64,000 bases of DNA, taken from assembly GCA_035516175.1 (NCBI GenBank), contig DATJAO010000069.1:27404-91403 (forward strand), read 5' to 3'. This document shows, piece by piece, positions 7,353-15,372 of this stretch. The notes beneath the pieces are model-generated. The model had not been told where the DNA came from, made no database searches, and saw nothing but the letters and a program-made list of their open reading frames with translations. A program made the translations under genes and the position numbers. This DNA comes from DASPSR01 sp035516175. Its GTDB lineage: Bacteria; Nitrospirota; UBA9217. How positions within the stretch are numbered: the stretch's first letter is position 1; each line of letters starts with the position of its first letter.

Positions 7353-8990
7353 ATGGCAGAAGAACCCCTTCCGGATGAAGTCAAAGCGGTCATCAAGGAA
7401 ACGTTCTTGAATGAACTGAAGGAAGACGTTGTGGTTGAAGTCTACACGCGGGACGGCGTAAACGACAAATTCAACGATGCTGCAGTCACGCTTATCAAGG
7501 CCCTGGCAGGACTGAGCGACAAGCTCCGGGCCTCTTTCCACAAAGTCGGCGATGAGCAGTCCGTGAAACGCAACGTTCACCGTTCTCCGACAGTGCTCAT
7601 CGCGCCTGATAAATACCGCCTCCGCTACACCGGCGCACCGCTCGGCGAAGAAGGCCGGTCGCTCCTCGTTGCCATCCTCATGGCTTCCACGGGCAAGAGC
7701 ATCCTGACCGCTCCGACCATGGAAAAGATCGGCGGGCTCAAAGAAAAACGGGATATCCAGGTCTTTGTCAGCCCCACGTGTCCTTACTGCCCGCAGCAGG
7801 CGCTCTCCGCCTTCTCCGCCGCGATCGTAAAGCCGGACCTCATATCTGCGGAGGTGATCGAGATTTATGAGAACCAGGACCTGGCTGAAAACCTCGGATC
7901 TCTTTCCGTGCCGCAGACGTTCATTAATGGCATCTTCACGGGTATGGGACTCCAGCCTGAGGAGTTTTTCGCTGAGTCACTCATCTCGCTCAAGGAGCCA
8001 GAGTACATCTCCGAGCAGATATCGGCGGAGCCCATCGAGAAGGATCTCGCCATCGTGGGCGCAGGCCCTGCCGGTCTTACGGCCGCCATCTACGCCGTAC
8101 GCGCCGGGCTCTCTGCTGTCGTAATAGAACGCGAGGTCATCGGCGGACAGATTGCCATAACGCCAGTGGTCGAAAATTATCCGGGCTACATGCGCATCGG
8201 GGGAAAGAGTCTTGTGGACCTCATCTCGCAGCAGGCGGTCCAATACGCGGACATCCACGTCGGCGAGCAGGTGAAGGAGATCGCACAGGACAAGCAGGAC
8301 GGTAAGTTTCGCATCAAGACCAACCGTGCGATTTACATTACCAAGGGGATCATCATGGCGACCGGCGTTGGTAACAAGGCCTTGGGAGCCGCAGGCGAAC
8401 GGAGGCTTTACGGCAGGGGTGTGAGCTACTGCGCCACCTGTGACGGTTATTTTTTCAAAGACGGAAGAAAAGTGATCGTGGTCGGTGGCGGTAATACGGC
8501 TGTGACAGACTCACTCTATCTTCACAACCTCGGCGCACAGGTCACCTTAGTCCACTGGAGGGACGCGCTCCGCTGTGAGGCAAAGCTGCAGGAAAGCCTG
8601 AAAGAGTCGGGGGTACCTGTGCTGTGGAACAGCGAGGTGAAGGAGATTGTCGGCGACAAGACGGTGAAATCTGTTAAGATCGAGAACAACAAGACCCACG
8701 CCGTTACCGAGATGCAGGCCGATGGCGTGTTCGTCGCGATCGGGTACGTGCCGAACAACGAGATCGCCAAAGCGCTCGGTCTCGAGCTCGATAACGAAGG
8801 CTATGTCAAGGTGGACCTTACCACCATGCGGACATCGATACCGCGCGTATACGCAGGAGGAGACATCACGGGCGGGCTCAAGCAGATCGTTGTTGCCGTG
8901 GGACAGGGCTCGATCGCAGCGATGAGCGCTTTTGAGGACATTTCAAACCCCTACTGGGCAAAGAAGGAAGAAATGCAAAAGGTTCCCTGA
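7353..8990 (+). CDS. Thioredoxin reductase with fused N-terminal glutaredoxin-like domains
   Basis: Starting at the ATG at 7353 (GAGGTG seven bases upstream) the protein has 545 residues. Residues 1-220 form a double thioredoxin-fold region resembling protein disulfide oxidoreductase or the AhpF N-terminus; its second half carries the active CPYC. The C-terminal part is a low-molecular-weight thioredoxin reductase with the FAD motif GAGPAGLTAAIYA, the redox CATC motif, and the NADPH motif VVGGGNTAVTD. It should move electrons from NADPH through the flavin and CATC to its own CPYC site and then to a partner. The nearby glutaredoxin-like selenoprotein is an obvious candidate partner. A longer reading from 7299 has no ribosome-binding site. 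Confidence 0.9.
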   Translation: MAEEPLPDEVKAVIKETFLNELKEDVVVEVYTRDGVNDKFNDAAVTLIKALAGLSDKLRASFHKVGDEQSVKRNVHRSPTVLIAPDKYRLRYTGAPLGEEGRSLLVAILMASTGKSILTAPTMEKIGGLKEKRDIQVFVSPTCPYCPQQALSAFSAAIVKPDLISAEVIEIYENQDLAENLGSLSVPQTFINGIFTGMGLQPEEFFAESLISLKEPEYISEQISAEPIEKDLAIVGAGPAGLTAAIYAVRAGLSAVVIEREVIGGQIAITPVVENYPGYMRIGGKSLVDLISQQAVQYADIHVGEQVKEIAQDKQDGKFRIKTNRAIYITKGIIMATGVGNKALGAAGERRLYGRGVSYCATCDGYFFKDGRKVIVVGGGNTAVTDSLYLHNLGAQVTLVHWRDALRCEAKLQESLKESGVPVLWNSEVKEIVGDKTVKSVKIENNKTHAVTEMQADGVFVAIGYVPNNEIAKALGLELDNEGYVKVDLTTMRTSIPRVYAGGDITGGLKQIVVAVGQGSIAAMSAFEDISNPYWAKKEEMQKVP

Positions 8991-9001
8991 TCAACCTTTA
9001 T

Positions 9002-9043
9002 TATCCCCCTTTCCCCCATTGTTAAAGGGTGAAAAGGGGATAT
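9002..9043. terminator. Imperfect inverted repeat between convergent genes
   Basis: TATCCCC and GGGGATA arms enclose a partly paired C-rich/G-rich interior between the ends of the reductase and LemA genes, which converge here. It could act as a bidirectional terminator, but the stem has mismatches and no clear U run. Confidence 0.4.
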
Positions 9044-9077
9044 TCCCTTTATACTCTGGCGTGAATTACCCCGACTG

Positions 9078-9653
9078 CTAAAACTTCACTTTCGGTGCCT
9101 CTTTCTCGGCCTGCGGAATCTCATAATAGGTAACCTCTCCCACGCCTGCCAGAGATGCAAAGAACCTTCCGAAAACGGTTCTCCGATACGTATTGAGTGC
9201 ACGCACGTCATCATTATAGCGCTTCCGTTCCACCGCAATCCTGTTCTCAGTGCCTTCGAGGCTGTCCTGCAGTTTCAGGAACGATTCATTTGCCTTAAGC
9301 TGTGGAAAATTTTCCTGCAGCATGAGGAGGCGAGAGAGTACCCCTTCGAGCTGCTGTGATGCCTGTATCTTGTCTTTCACCGTTTGCGCCTGGAAATATT
9401 TTGTGCGCGCGTTCGCGATGTTTTCGAAGATTTCCTTCTCGTGCTTAGCGTAGCCCTTGACGGTCTCAACGAGATTCGGTATCAGGTCGTAGCGTCGCTT
9501 CAGCTGGTTCTCGACTTGGGCCCACTGTGACTTTACCTGCTCGTCCATGGATACTACTTTGTTATACTGGCCCACGCCCCAGAATATGGTCAGGAGTGCG
9601 CATGCTGCAATGACCGCAAGGATAATGAGAATGGTTTTTAATCCGTTGCTCAT
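9078..9653 (-). CDS. lemA: LemA family membrane protein
   Basis: The 191-residue protein has an N-terminal membrane helix (TILIILAVIAACALLTIFWG) and the LemA-type helical domain (VENQLKRRYDLIPNLVETVK, YAKHEKEIFENIANAR, LPQ-type LQENFPQLKANESF, RYNDDVRALNTYRRTVFG). The ATG at 9653 follows GGAGGTCATC; an upstream TTG in frame lacks this spacing. LemA proteins are often encoded with TPM-domain (YgcG-like) proteins, as here about 110 nt upstream. The molecular function is not established; a role at the envelope is inferred. Confidence 0.92.
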   Translation of the reverse strand: MSNGLKTILIILAVIAACALLTIFWGVGQYNKVVSMDEQVKSQWAQVENQLKRRYDLIPNLVETVKGYAKHEKEIFENIANARTKYFQAQTVKDKIQASQQLEGVLSRLLMLQENFPQLKANESFLKLQDSLEGTENRIAVERKRYNDDVRALNTYRRTVFGRFFASLAGVGEVTYYEIPQAEKEAPKVKF

Positions 9654-9762
9654 GATGACCTCCAATAGTTATTGTGATAGGATATCAGGATCAACAGGAT
9701 TGACTTTATAATCGTTCTTCATCGTGCCCACCCTGAAATCCTGCCAAAGATTGTCAGTTTTT

Positions 9763-10557
9763 CTACCAGCCCCCCGATGCTCCCCCACCTCCGAATCCGC
9801 CTCCGCCCCCGCCGCCAAAGCCGCCAGAACCGCCTCCTCCGAACCCACCAAATCCACCCCCGGACCATCCTCTCCCCCGTCCTCCGAATGAAATGGCGAG
9901 CAGAACAAGGAGACATTGATGGGGGTTCGTTATGAAGAGAATGACGGCGATGACAAAAAGAATTATCGGTATTATTGAACCTAGAATACCTATAGGTTTG
10001 CGGGCGTAATCTTCGTTGCTCCTCTGAATGCCGGGAAATCCTGTTATCTGTATACCTTCATGAGACGCGATCGCCCGGATTACTACAAGAGCGGCGGCAA
10101 ATATCCCCGTACTGTAGTCGCCTTTCCTGAAAGAGGGGACCAGATACTCCCGTCCGATCGATCCAACCGCGCTGTCAGGCAGAACGCTCTCAAGTCCATA
10201 CCCGACCTCGATGCGGTATTTCCTATCCTTCACCGCGACCGTGATAAGGACGCCATTGTCCTTGCCCTTCCTGCCGAGTTTCCATTCTTCCGCTGTCCTC
10301 AGCGAGAAACTCTCGATATCTTCGCCGTCGAGGCTCTGTACCGTAAGGACGAGCACCTGCGCTGTGGTTTTCTGCTCAAGTTCCGCCAGGTACGCATTCA
10401 GCTTACTTCTCACATCGTCTCCGATGACGCCGGCGAGATCGACTACATAATCTCGCGGCATTGCCGGAGGCACCGGTGTCGAGGCCGATGCATGAGGCGT
10501 CAAAAAAGCTGTAGCAAGAATAACGGAGAGGAAGAGTTTTTTAAACACGGCGTTCAT
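9763..10557 (-). CDS. TPM-domain (YgcG-like) membrane protein with Gly-rich tail
   Basis: From the ATG at 10557 the protein has 264 residues: signal peptide (LFLSVILATAFLTPHASA), a TPM domain (VVDLAGVIGDDVRSKLN, LEQKTTAQVLVLTVQSLDG, FSLRTAEEWKLGRKGKDNGV, YRIEVGYGLESVLPDS), a hydrophobic helix (IIPIILFVIAVILFIT) and a glycine-rich C-terminus ending GGGGASGGW. Such proteins are partners of LemA. The start overlaps the upstream gene's end by 17 nt. GGGAAAG upstream supports 10557 over 10578. The Gly-rich coding stretch explains the GC-rich low-complexity DNA near 9770-9880. Confidence 0.88.
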   Translation of the reverse strand: MNAVFKKLFLSVILATAFLTPHASASTPVPPAMPRDYVVDLAGVIGDDVRSKLNAYLAELEQKTTAQVLVLTVQSLDGEDIESFSLRTAEEWKLGRKGKDNGVLITVAVKDRKYRIEVGYGLESVLPDSAVGSIGREYLVPSFRKGDYSTGIFAAALVVIRAIASHEGIQITGFPGIQRSNEDYARKPIGILGSIIPIILFVIAVILFITNPHQCLLVLLAISFGGRGRGWSGGGFGGFGGGGSGGFGGGGGGGFGGGGASGGW

Positions 10558-11287
10558 CGATGATCTTTCCCGTGGCATCGAGCGCGTTGTAGTAGCGTTC
10601 GAACAAGGCGCGGAGTTCGCCTTCCGATGGTTTCATCGCTCCCAATTTCAGTAAAAGGAGCTTTTCAAAGATGTCCGCGTCTATGCCGGTTGCAGTCTCA
10701 TACGTTTTTATTGCCTCCGATCTGGCGACGGGAGGCTCTTTGCCCATCAGCAAGATGATCGCCCGAAAGAGGGCCAAAGAGCCGGCAAGAGAGCGGATGA
10801 GCACCGTTGAGAGAGGCTCCTTCTTGCCCAGAGATGATATATATCCCTGCCTCAGTCCCATGAGCTTTGTCTTGATCTCACGCTCGCATTGGAGCCGAAG
10901 GTGCGGCCGAGCAATCTCAAGGTCCTTGAGGATGTCTTCTCCGTAAACCGTTTTGTGAATAAGCTTGAAATCGAGAAATTCGATGGGGAACGCATCTTGA
11001 GAATTCCGTATATACTCCTGTGTCATTACAATCGGGGCGGCGATCCTTTTCTTGCCGTACTTTTTTCCGAACGGCGCCAGAAATGTAATGAACTTCAGAT
11101 CCATGTTATGCAACACGACCACGGAATTGATGTCGGACAGCTTTTCATTGTAATCCGGGATCACGGCGCTTCCCACAATGTGGAAGGAATGGATGTTCGA
11201 AGAATGTCCGTGCAGAATGTCTTCGATGAAAGGATGTACCTTCTCTGCAACTGCGGGGTTGACCTCTTTGAGATTTACGATATTCAT
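10541..11287 (-). CDS. Putative nucleotidyltransferase-like protein, function unknown
   Basis: The 248-residue protein has a segment FHIVGSAVIPDYNEKLSDIN that resembles the G-S...D-x-D/N core of minimal nucleotidyltransferases, followed by helical sequence. The second acidic position is Asn (SDIN), so activity is uncertain. It overlaps the TPM-domain gene by 17 nt and is probably the first gene of a three-gene unit with TPM and LemA. I do not recognise the family beyond the fold-like motif. Confidence 0.6.
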   Translation of the reverse strand: MNIVNLKEVNPAVAEKVHPFIEDILHGHSSNIHSFHIVGSAVIPDYNEKLSDINSVVVLHNMDLKFITFLAPFGKKYGKKRIAAPIVMTQEYIRNSQDAFPIEFLDFKLIHKTVYGEDILKDLEIARPHLRLQCEREIKTKLMGLRQGYISSLGKKEPLSTVLIRSLAGSLALFRAIILLMGKEPPVARSEAIKTYETATGIDADIFEKLLLLKLGAMKPSEGELRALFERYYNALDATGKIIDERRV

Positions 11288-11481
11288 AGTGCCAGAATTA
11301 TATCACATCAATGGCCTCTTCTCAATCGAATAGAGCCTCAGTAACGGGCGGCAAAAAAAGCATTATTGACCTTCTCTGCAATTTAATATAATTTAGCGTT
11401 ATTCGGGGTGGGGATCGCACCGATGGCCAGTAAATGTGCGAGACCGATCCTATGCTGTCATCGACGACTGGAGGGACCTTT

Positions 11482-12018
11482 ATGGGTGCTCTCGAAAAAC
11501 AGATCGGCAAAACGACCATCAGGCTCGTATCCGCTGACCTCACTGAACGGGATGTCGATGCAATCGTGAACGCTGCGAACAGCCATCTGAAGCATGGCGG
11601 AGGCGTGGCCGGAGTCATCGTAAGAAAAGGTGGACAGGTTATCCAGGAAGAAAGTAATAAGATCGGTTACGTTCCTGCAGGCACCGCCGCGATCACGACC
11701 GGCGGAAAACTGAAGGCGCGATATGTCATCCACGCCGTGGGTCCGAGGATGGGCGAGGGTGACGAGCACAACAAATTAAGGAATGCCATCATCAGCGTGC
11801 TCAAGCTCGCTACGGAGGAGAAGCTTGCGAGCATCTCCGTACCTGCCATCAGTGCAGGTATCTTCGGCTTTCCAAAGGACCGGTGCGCAAAGATCCTTAT
11901 CGGTGAGACTGTTGCGTTCTTGAAAAACAATGCGGGGTCCTCACTCGAATTAGTGGAGTTCTGCATTTTCGATCAGGAAGCGCTTGGATATTTTAGGGCA
12001 GAGATTGAAATGATTTAA
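11482..12018 (+). CDS. Macrodomain (ADP-ribose-binding) protein
   Basis: The 178-residue protein shows classic macrodomain motifs: DAIVNAANSHLKHGGGVAGV, GYVPAGTAAITTGGKL, YVIHAVGPRMG, and SVPAISAGIFGFPKDRCAKI. It should bind ADP-ribose or O-acetyl-ADP-ribose and may hydrolyse ADP-ribosyl marks. The ATG at 11482 follows GAGGGACCTTT, so an upstream start at 11434 is not needed. It stands alone between a minus-strand unit and a degenerate insertion-sequence end; no ADP-ribosyltransferase is nearby. Confidence 0.92.
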   Translation: MGALEKQIGKTTIRLVSADLTERDVDAIVNAANSHLKHGGGVAGVIVRKGGQVIQEESNKIGYVPAGTAAITTGGKLKARYVIHAVGPRMGEGDEHNKLRNAIISVLKLATEEKLASISVPAISAGIFGFPKDRCAKILIGETVAFLKNNAGSSLELVEFCIFDQEALGYFRAEIEMI

Positions 12019-12321
12019 TTGGTATCACTTAAAGACTGGATTGCCGCGCCGTGTTGCAAGATTGCGATGCATGGCGTGCAGGAAGGCTCGCATACAAAGG
12101 CGAGGCAGAAGCGGACGTGGCGTCGTGAATCCCCGGCCTTCAGGCCGGGGAGGATGTCAAGACTTCCTGAAAATTAAGCCTCGAAGATTGGCAAATAGCG
12201 TCCTATGCCCTGCCCCGGCAGATGATGCGGATCGTTGCCTTCCAATGATCAAGCGCACTATTAAGGAAATGGCAAGGGAGGAATGGGAGAGATCGCCGGG
12301 GATAGGGACGCGGTCACGCGG
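12019..12321 (+). mobile_element. Gene-free stretch containing a solo IS200/IS605-type right end
   Basis: The perfect hairpin CCCCGGCC-TTCA-GGCCGGGG at 12131-12150, followed by AGGATGTCAA, matches the palindromic right end I know from IS605/IS1341 (TnpB) elements. No tnpB or tnpA gene is present upstream or downstream, so this is a relic or a non-autonomous end. A related, more degenerate copy lies near 52741-52770. Nothing else is seen in this stretch. Confidence 0.5.
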
Positions 12322-12834
12322 TCAGTCCTTGACCTCTTCGATGGTCAGCCCTACTGCCCCGGTTGAAGGATCTGCGACGCTCCATCGAAATGACCATCGT
12401 AAGATGGACGTCTTTAAAGGTCCAGAAGATACCGAAGGTCGGTATTGAGCCCACGCTGCAAGATCAAACCTCCAGTTCAGGGCTGCCCGATACCCGAACA
12501 TATGGATCTTACTTGCGGTTCCGGAGTGAGCCGGTAGCAAGAGGTCGTACACGTCCCAACTGACAGTCTCCCCGGGAGGGATTGATGAAGGAGCCGAATG
12601 CGATAACGATCTGGTGACATCCTGGATGGTTCCACCCTCCTGACCAAGAGTGACGTGGGGCACAACGTTGACCGCCTCTGCAGTGCAAACATTGCGAATC
12701 GTCAGAATCGCCTTGGTGAAGGGAATCTCCCTCCCGTCGCTGGCCCTTAGGTGCGAAGGTACCGGCTGAAATGAGATATCGAGGCAAAGGCTCTTCCTCC
12801 CGGCTGCTCCTGGTTCCTTTGGTGTGTCCGCCAT
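12322..12834 (-). CDS. Hypothetical protein
   Basis: The 170-residue protein has no recognisable family. It is soluble-looking, without signal peptide or membrane helix, and has beta-type sequence (FTKAILTIRNVCTAEAVNVV, ETVSWDVYDLLLPAHSG) reminiscent of an immunoglobulin-like or C2-like fold, but that is only an impression. The ATG at 12834 has a good ribosome-binding site (AGGAAGGGAG, seven bases away), which supports it as a real gene. It lies downstream of the radical SAM maturase on the other side of a 98-nt gap; a link is unproven. Confidence 0.6.
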   Translation of the reverse strand: MADTPKEPGAAGRKSLCLDISFQPVPSHLRASDGREIPFTKAILTIRNVCTAEAVNVVPHVTLGQEGGTIQDVTRSLSHSAPSSIPPGETVSWDVYDLLLPAHSGTASKIHMFGYRAALNWRFDLAAWAQYRPSVSSGPLKTSILRWSFRWSVADPSTGAVGLTIEEVKD

Positions 12835-12932
12835 GCTGCTCCCTTCCTTTCTGGCGTATGAACCTTTTTCTATTATACCATGCAGCGATCGTAAGAGGGC
12901 CGAATGAGTGACATAGGGTTATCGCTGGCTGT

Positions 12933-14222
12933 TCACTGAAGGCATTTAAACAGCCCCGTGCACCAGAGGCAGGACCCGCAAGGTACACGTTCGATATAAC
13001 AATCCTGCTCGAAATCCGCATCCCCTACATAATCGCAGAGTGCGAAACCGCAGTCAAAGCAGAAGGGGAATTTATACCCGAGCACGCGCTCCCGGAAAGA
13101 GCAGGACCCCGAATCGTTCCAGATTTCAAGGATGTCCCGATCGCGCAGGTTTCCGAAAACCCATGGCTTGACCCGCTTTTCAATACCGCCGACATAGCAG
13201 GCATAGCGGTGCCAGAGGAAGTAACAGGGATGCACATCGCCATCCCACGAGACGAAGGCGCTGTCTCCTTCGACGAACTCGCACTTCCTCGTGTTCCGTG
13301 GCGCCATGCCCGGCAGTGTCAGTTCCACCCCCGCTTCCCGGGCAACGTGCCTGGCCTCATCTAGCACCCGTTCAGCTGACGCCAGCCACTCCTCATCCCG
13401 CCTGAGCAGCCGTTCCATGTGCAGGGTGATGCCCTGTGCTTCTGCATCGATCCGCATCTTCTCGACGAGACCAACAATTCGATCTTCCTCCGGGGTCCTT
13501 CCCACCTTCGTGATGGTATCGAGATATTGGCGGATGTCCAGACCTTCTTGTTGTGCTTTTGTTTTCCAACGCTCGTAAACCGTGATAGCAGCGGTGGTAT
13601 TGGTATCGTATGCTGCCTGCGCGACGAAGTCCTTATTGTAGGGAAGGAGCTGGGTGACGATGGCGAAACGGGCGCCTGACCTGCCTGCCCAGCGGATCGC
13701 TTCGGGGAGATCGGCAAGGTTGTTTCGCATTAGCACGAACTCGATCCCGATGCTGAGGTCGCGCCCCCTGTTCCGCGCCCGAGCCCTTTTCAGACTCGCG
13801 AAGGCCGCCACTATCCCCCCCATCTCGCCGCCGCTCCGGATAGAGCGGAAGCTGTCATCGGACACGGTGTCGAGGGAGATGCAGATACGGTCGAGCCCCG
13901 CGGCGACGAGCGATGCAGCCCGATCGTCGGTCAGCGCCATGCCGTTAGATTGGAATCCTACCCAGGCGTTTTCGGGTAGGAGGGATCGCGCACGAGAGAT
14001 AAACATTTCCAAGTGCGGGTGGAGCAGGGGCTCACCGATACCGTTCAGCACGAGAGAATCAAGATGCTGAAACGCCGGGGCGAGCCGTTCGAAGGTCTCC
14101 GGGGACATGCTGCCCTCAGGGATCCCGCCCATGCCGTTCTGCTTCACGCACATGCCGCACTGGAGATTGCAGCATGTCGTCACTTCGACGAAAAGCTTGG
14201 AGGGTCTTTTGTTCGACGCCAT
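12933..14222 (-). CDS. Radical SAM/SPASM protein, putative metalloenzyme (AOR) maturase
   Basis: The 429-residue protein has the radical SAM cluster motif CNLQCGMC (C18, C22, C25), the GIGEPLLHP segment, and a C-terminal cysteine-rich SPASM region (CEFVEGDSAFVSWDGDVHPC, CFDCGFALC, CGSCLWCTGLFKC). The ending and context fit the family I know as putative metalloenzyme radical SAM/SPASM maturases, found beside tungsten aldehyde oxidoreductases in Geobacter-like bacteria. It probably installs a modification or assembles a cofactor in the neighbouring AOR. No Shine-Dalgarno precedes the ATG; a TAAAAT box ends seven bases before it, so the mRNA may be leaderless. Function is inferred from family and context. 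Confidence 0.8.
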   Translation of the reverse strand: MASNKRPSKLFVEVTTCCNLQCGMCVKQNGMGGIPEGSMSPETFERLAPAFQHLDSLVLNGIGEPLLHPHLEMFISRARSLLPENAWVGFQSNGMALTDDRAASLVAAGLDRICISLDTVSDDSFRSIRSGGEMGGIVAAFASLKRARARNRGRDLSIGIEFVLMRNNLADLPEAIRWAGRSGARFAIVTQLLPYNKDFVAQAAYDTNTTAAITVYERWKTKAQQEGLDIRQYLDTITKVGRTPEEDRIVGLVEKMRIDAEAQGITLHMERLLRRDEEWLASAERVLDEARHVAREAGVELTLPGMAPRNTRKCEFVEGDSAFVSWDGDVHPCYFLWHRYACYVGGIEKRVKPWVFGNLRDRDILEIWNDSGSCSFRERVLGYKFPFCFDCGFALCDYVGDADFEQDCYIERVPCGSCLWCTGLFKCLQ

Positions 14223-14360
14223 GTAGTTATTTTAACATTTCGGCAGTATAGGAGTATGATACAGGTCATAAGCCGGTCGTTGCTAGAAGGCCGGGTGATG
14301 TCCCCGATCCTGAAAAAGGCATTGTGACACTGAAGAATCTGATGGACAAACTTGCGGGTC

Positions 14361-14369
14361 TGGTATAAT
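14361..14369 (+). promoter_or_regulatory. Extended -10 promoter for moaD, predicting a leaderless mRNA
   Basis: TGGTATAAT is a perfect extended -10 element. Its predicted start site seven bases downstream coincides with the A of the moaD ATG at 14376. No -35 match and no Shine-Dalgarno are visible. Confidence 0.5.
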
Positions 14370-14375
14370 GACTTT

Positions 14376-14666
14376 ATGAAGGTAAAAATCAAGTTCTTCG
14401 CGTTGCTGCGACAATTCGGCCCTGATGAGCAGGTGATCGAATTTCCCGAGGGCACGACCGTCAACGATGTCATACATTCACTGAACATTCCCGGCACGAT
14501 CAGGCTCCTCAAAATCGTCAACGGCGAGCATCGTCCCTCGGAACATGTCCTTCAGGACGGTGACGAACTCGCCCTCTTCCCCCCCATCGCAGGCGGATGG
14601 CCTCGGCGGTCAGGCATTGACGGGGCCGACGGCTACCGTAAGAAATACTTGGTCGTTTCCCGCTAG
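14376..14666 (+). CDS. moaD: MoaD/ThiS-family sulfur carrier with read-through C-terminal tail
   Basis: The beta-grasp sulfur carrier (MKVKIKFFALLRQFGPDEQV ... LFPPIAGG) reaches the diglycine needed for thiocarboxylation at residue 74. The frame then continues through TGG (14598-14600) for 22 more residues to a TAG at 14664-14666, making 96 residues. A single TGG-to-TGA change would end the protein exactly at Gly-Gly. The tail is antisense to the 3' end of the convergent tandem-MoaD gene and looks non-homologous. Such carriers deliver sulfur to molybdopterin; this one probably serves the nearby AOR. The tail would block activation unless removed, so either a stop codon was lost, the tail is cleaved, or the base is an error. 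Confidence 0.8.
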   Translation: MKVKIKFFALLRQFGPDEQVIEFPEGTTVNDVIHSLNIPGTIRLLKIVNGEHRPSEHVLQDGDELALFPPIAGGWPRRSGIDGADGYRKKYLVVSR

Positions 14667-15269
14667 CACCGTGCTCCCCTCCAGTTTTCCGATATCGATG
14701 GGCTTGCCATTGAGCGTGGCGCTGCATCCGTGCCGGAATTCCTCTATTCGCTCCATCAGGAAGCCGAAAAGATCGGAGGACGGGAGGAGGACGCCTGTTC
14801 TCAGAAGATCGGGTCCCAGCTCAGCCATCAGGAGATTGAATATTTTCACGTTTACCCACCCCTCTCCGGGCGCGCATCCTTTTTCTGTTTCGTGGTACGT
14901 TATGGCGCTGCGGAAAGAGGAATAGGCCCCTCCGCGTCTGAGCGTGGCGCCGACCAGTCCGGGCATGGCGGCCGAGAGCGCGAGGGTCGAACCGTCGTGC
15001 ACCAAGGAAGACCCAATGTCATCGACCGGCTTTCCATCAAGCATGATAGACTGGATCTTTTCTATCGTCTCCGTGGAGGCCCCGATCTCCTGCCTCAGGA
15101 AGACATCGACACTACATCCGACGTGGCGCCTGATCTTCACCCCTTGCTGGAGCAAGAGGAAAAACAAAGCAACAAGCGGTCCGTCCACGATGAACGCGAG
15201 ACGGGGATAGGCTTTGGCAGAAGGGTCAGCAAGCATGTCACTATCGCCCCGGGCATACTCCCGAGGCAT
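14610..15269 (-). CDS. Uncharacterised AOR-linked protein with two MoaD/ThiS-like halves
   Basis: The 219-residue protein contains an internal repeat: IQSIMLDGKPVDDIGSSLVH-DGSTLALSA (about 74-100) and CSATLNGKPIDIGKLEGST-VLAG (about 182-204). The second half begins VNVKIFNLLMAELGPDLL, closely resembling the start of the adjacent MoaD (MKVKIKFFALLRQFGPD). Both halves therefore look like beta-grasp domains, but neither ends in Gly-Gly (AMPGLVG and VAVGPVNA). It is probably not a sulfur carrier itself; a scaffold or decoy role in tungstopterin assembly is possible. The gene lies between AOR and moaD and converges with moaD, overlapping its tail by 57 nt. The start is uncertain: 15269 or 15236 are both possible and neither has a well-placed ribosome site. 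Confidence 0.75.
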   Translation of the reverse strand: MPREYARGDSDMLADPSAKAYPRLAFIVDGPLVALFFLLLQQGVKIRRHVGCSVDVFLRQEIGASTETIEKIQSIMLDGKPVDDIGSSLVHDGSTLALSAAMPGLVGATLRRGGAYSSFRSAITYHETEKGCAPGEGWVNVKIFNLLMAELGPDLLRTGVLLPSSDLFGFLMERIEEFRHGCSATLNGKPIDIGKLEGSTVLAGNDQVFLTVAVGPVNA

Positions 15270-15321
15270 CCTCTCACGGATAGATGATACAATGCGTCAA
15301 GACACTGCCCTAGCGAGCAAT

Positions 15322-15352
15322 AAAAAAAGGAGGGACCAGCGTCTCTCCTTTT
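15322..15352 (-). terminator. Intrinsic terminator downstream of AOR
   Basis: Read on the minus strand, AAAAGGAGAGACGC-TGG-TCCCTCCTTTTTTTATT forms a stem with A/U base and a run of seven U. It lies between the AOR stop and the tandem-MoaD gene, so transcription of the two may be partly uncoupled. Confidence 0.7.
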
Positions 15353-15372
15353 ATCGGATCAAATAGTTTTGA

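Noticed and set aside
9770..9880. Low-complexity GC-rich repeat that might suggest a tandem repeat or CRISPR-like array
   Set aside because: It encodes the Gly-rich tail of the TPM-domain protein; no regular repeat-spacer pattern.
14352..14375. An earlier moaD start at 14352
   Set aside because: It would place the start codon upstream of the -10 box, and the conserved protein begins MKVKIKFF at 14376.
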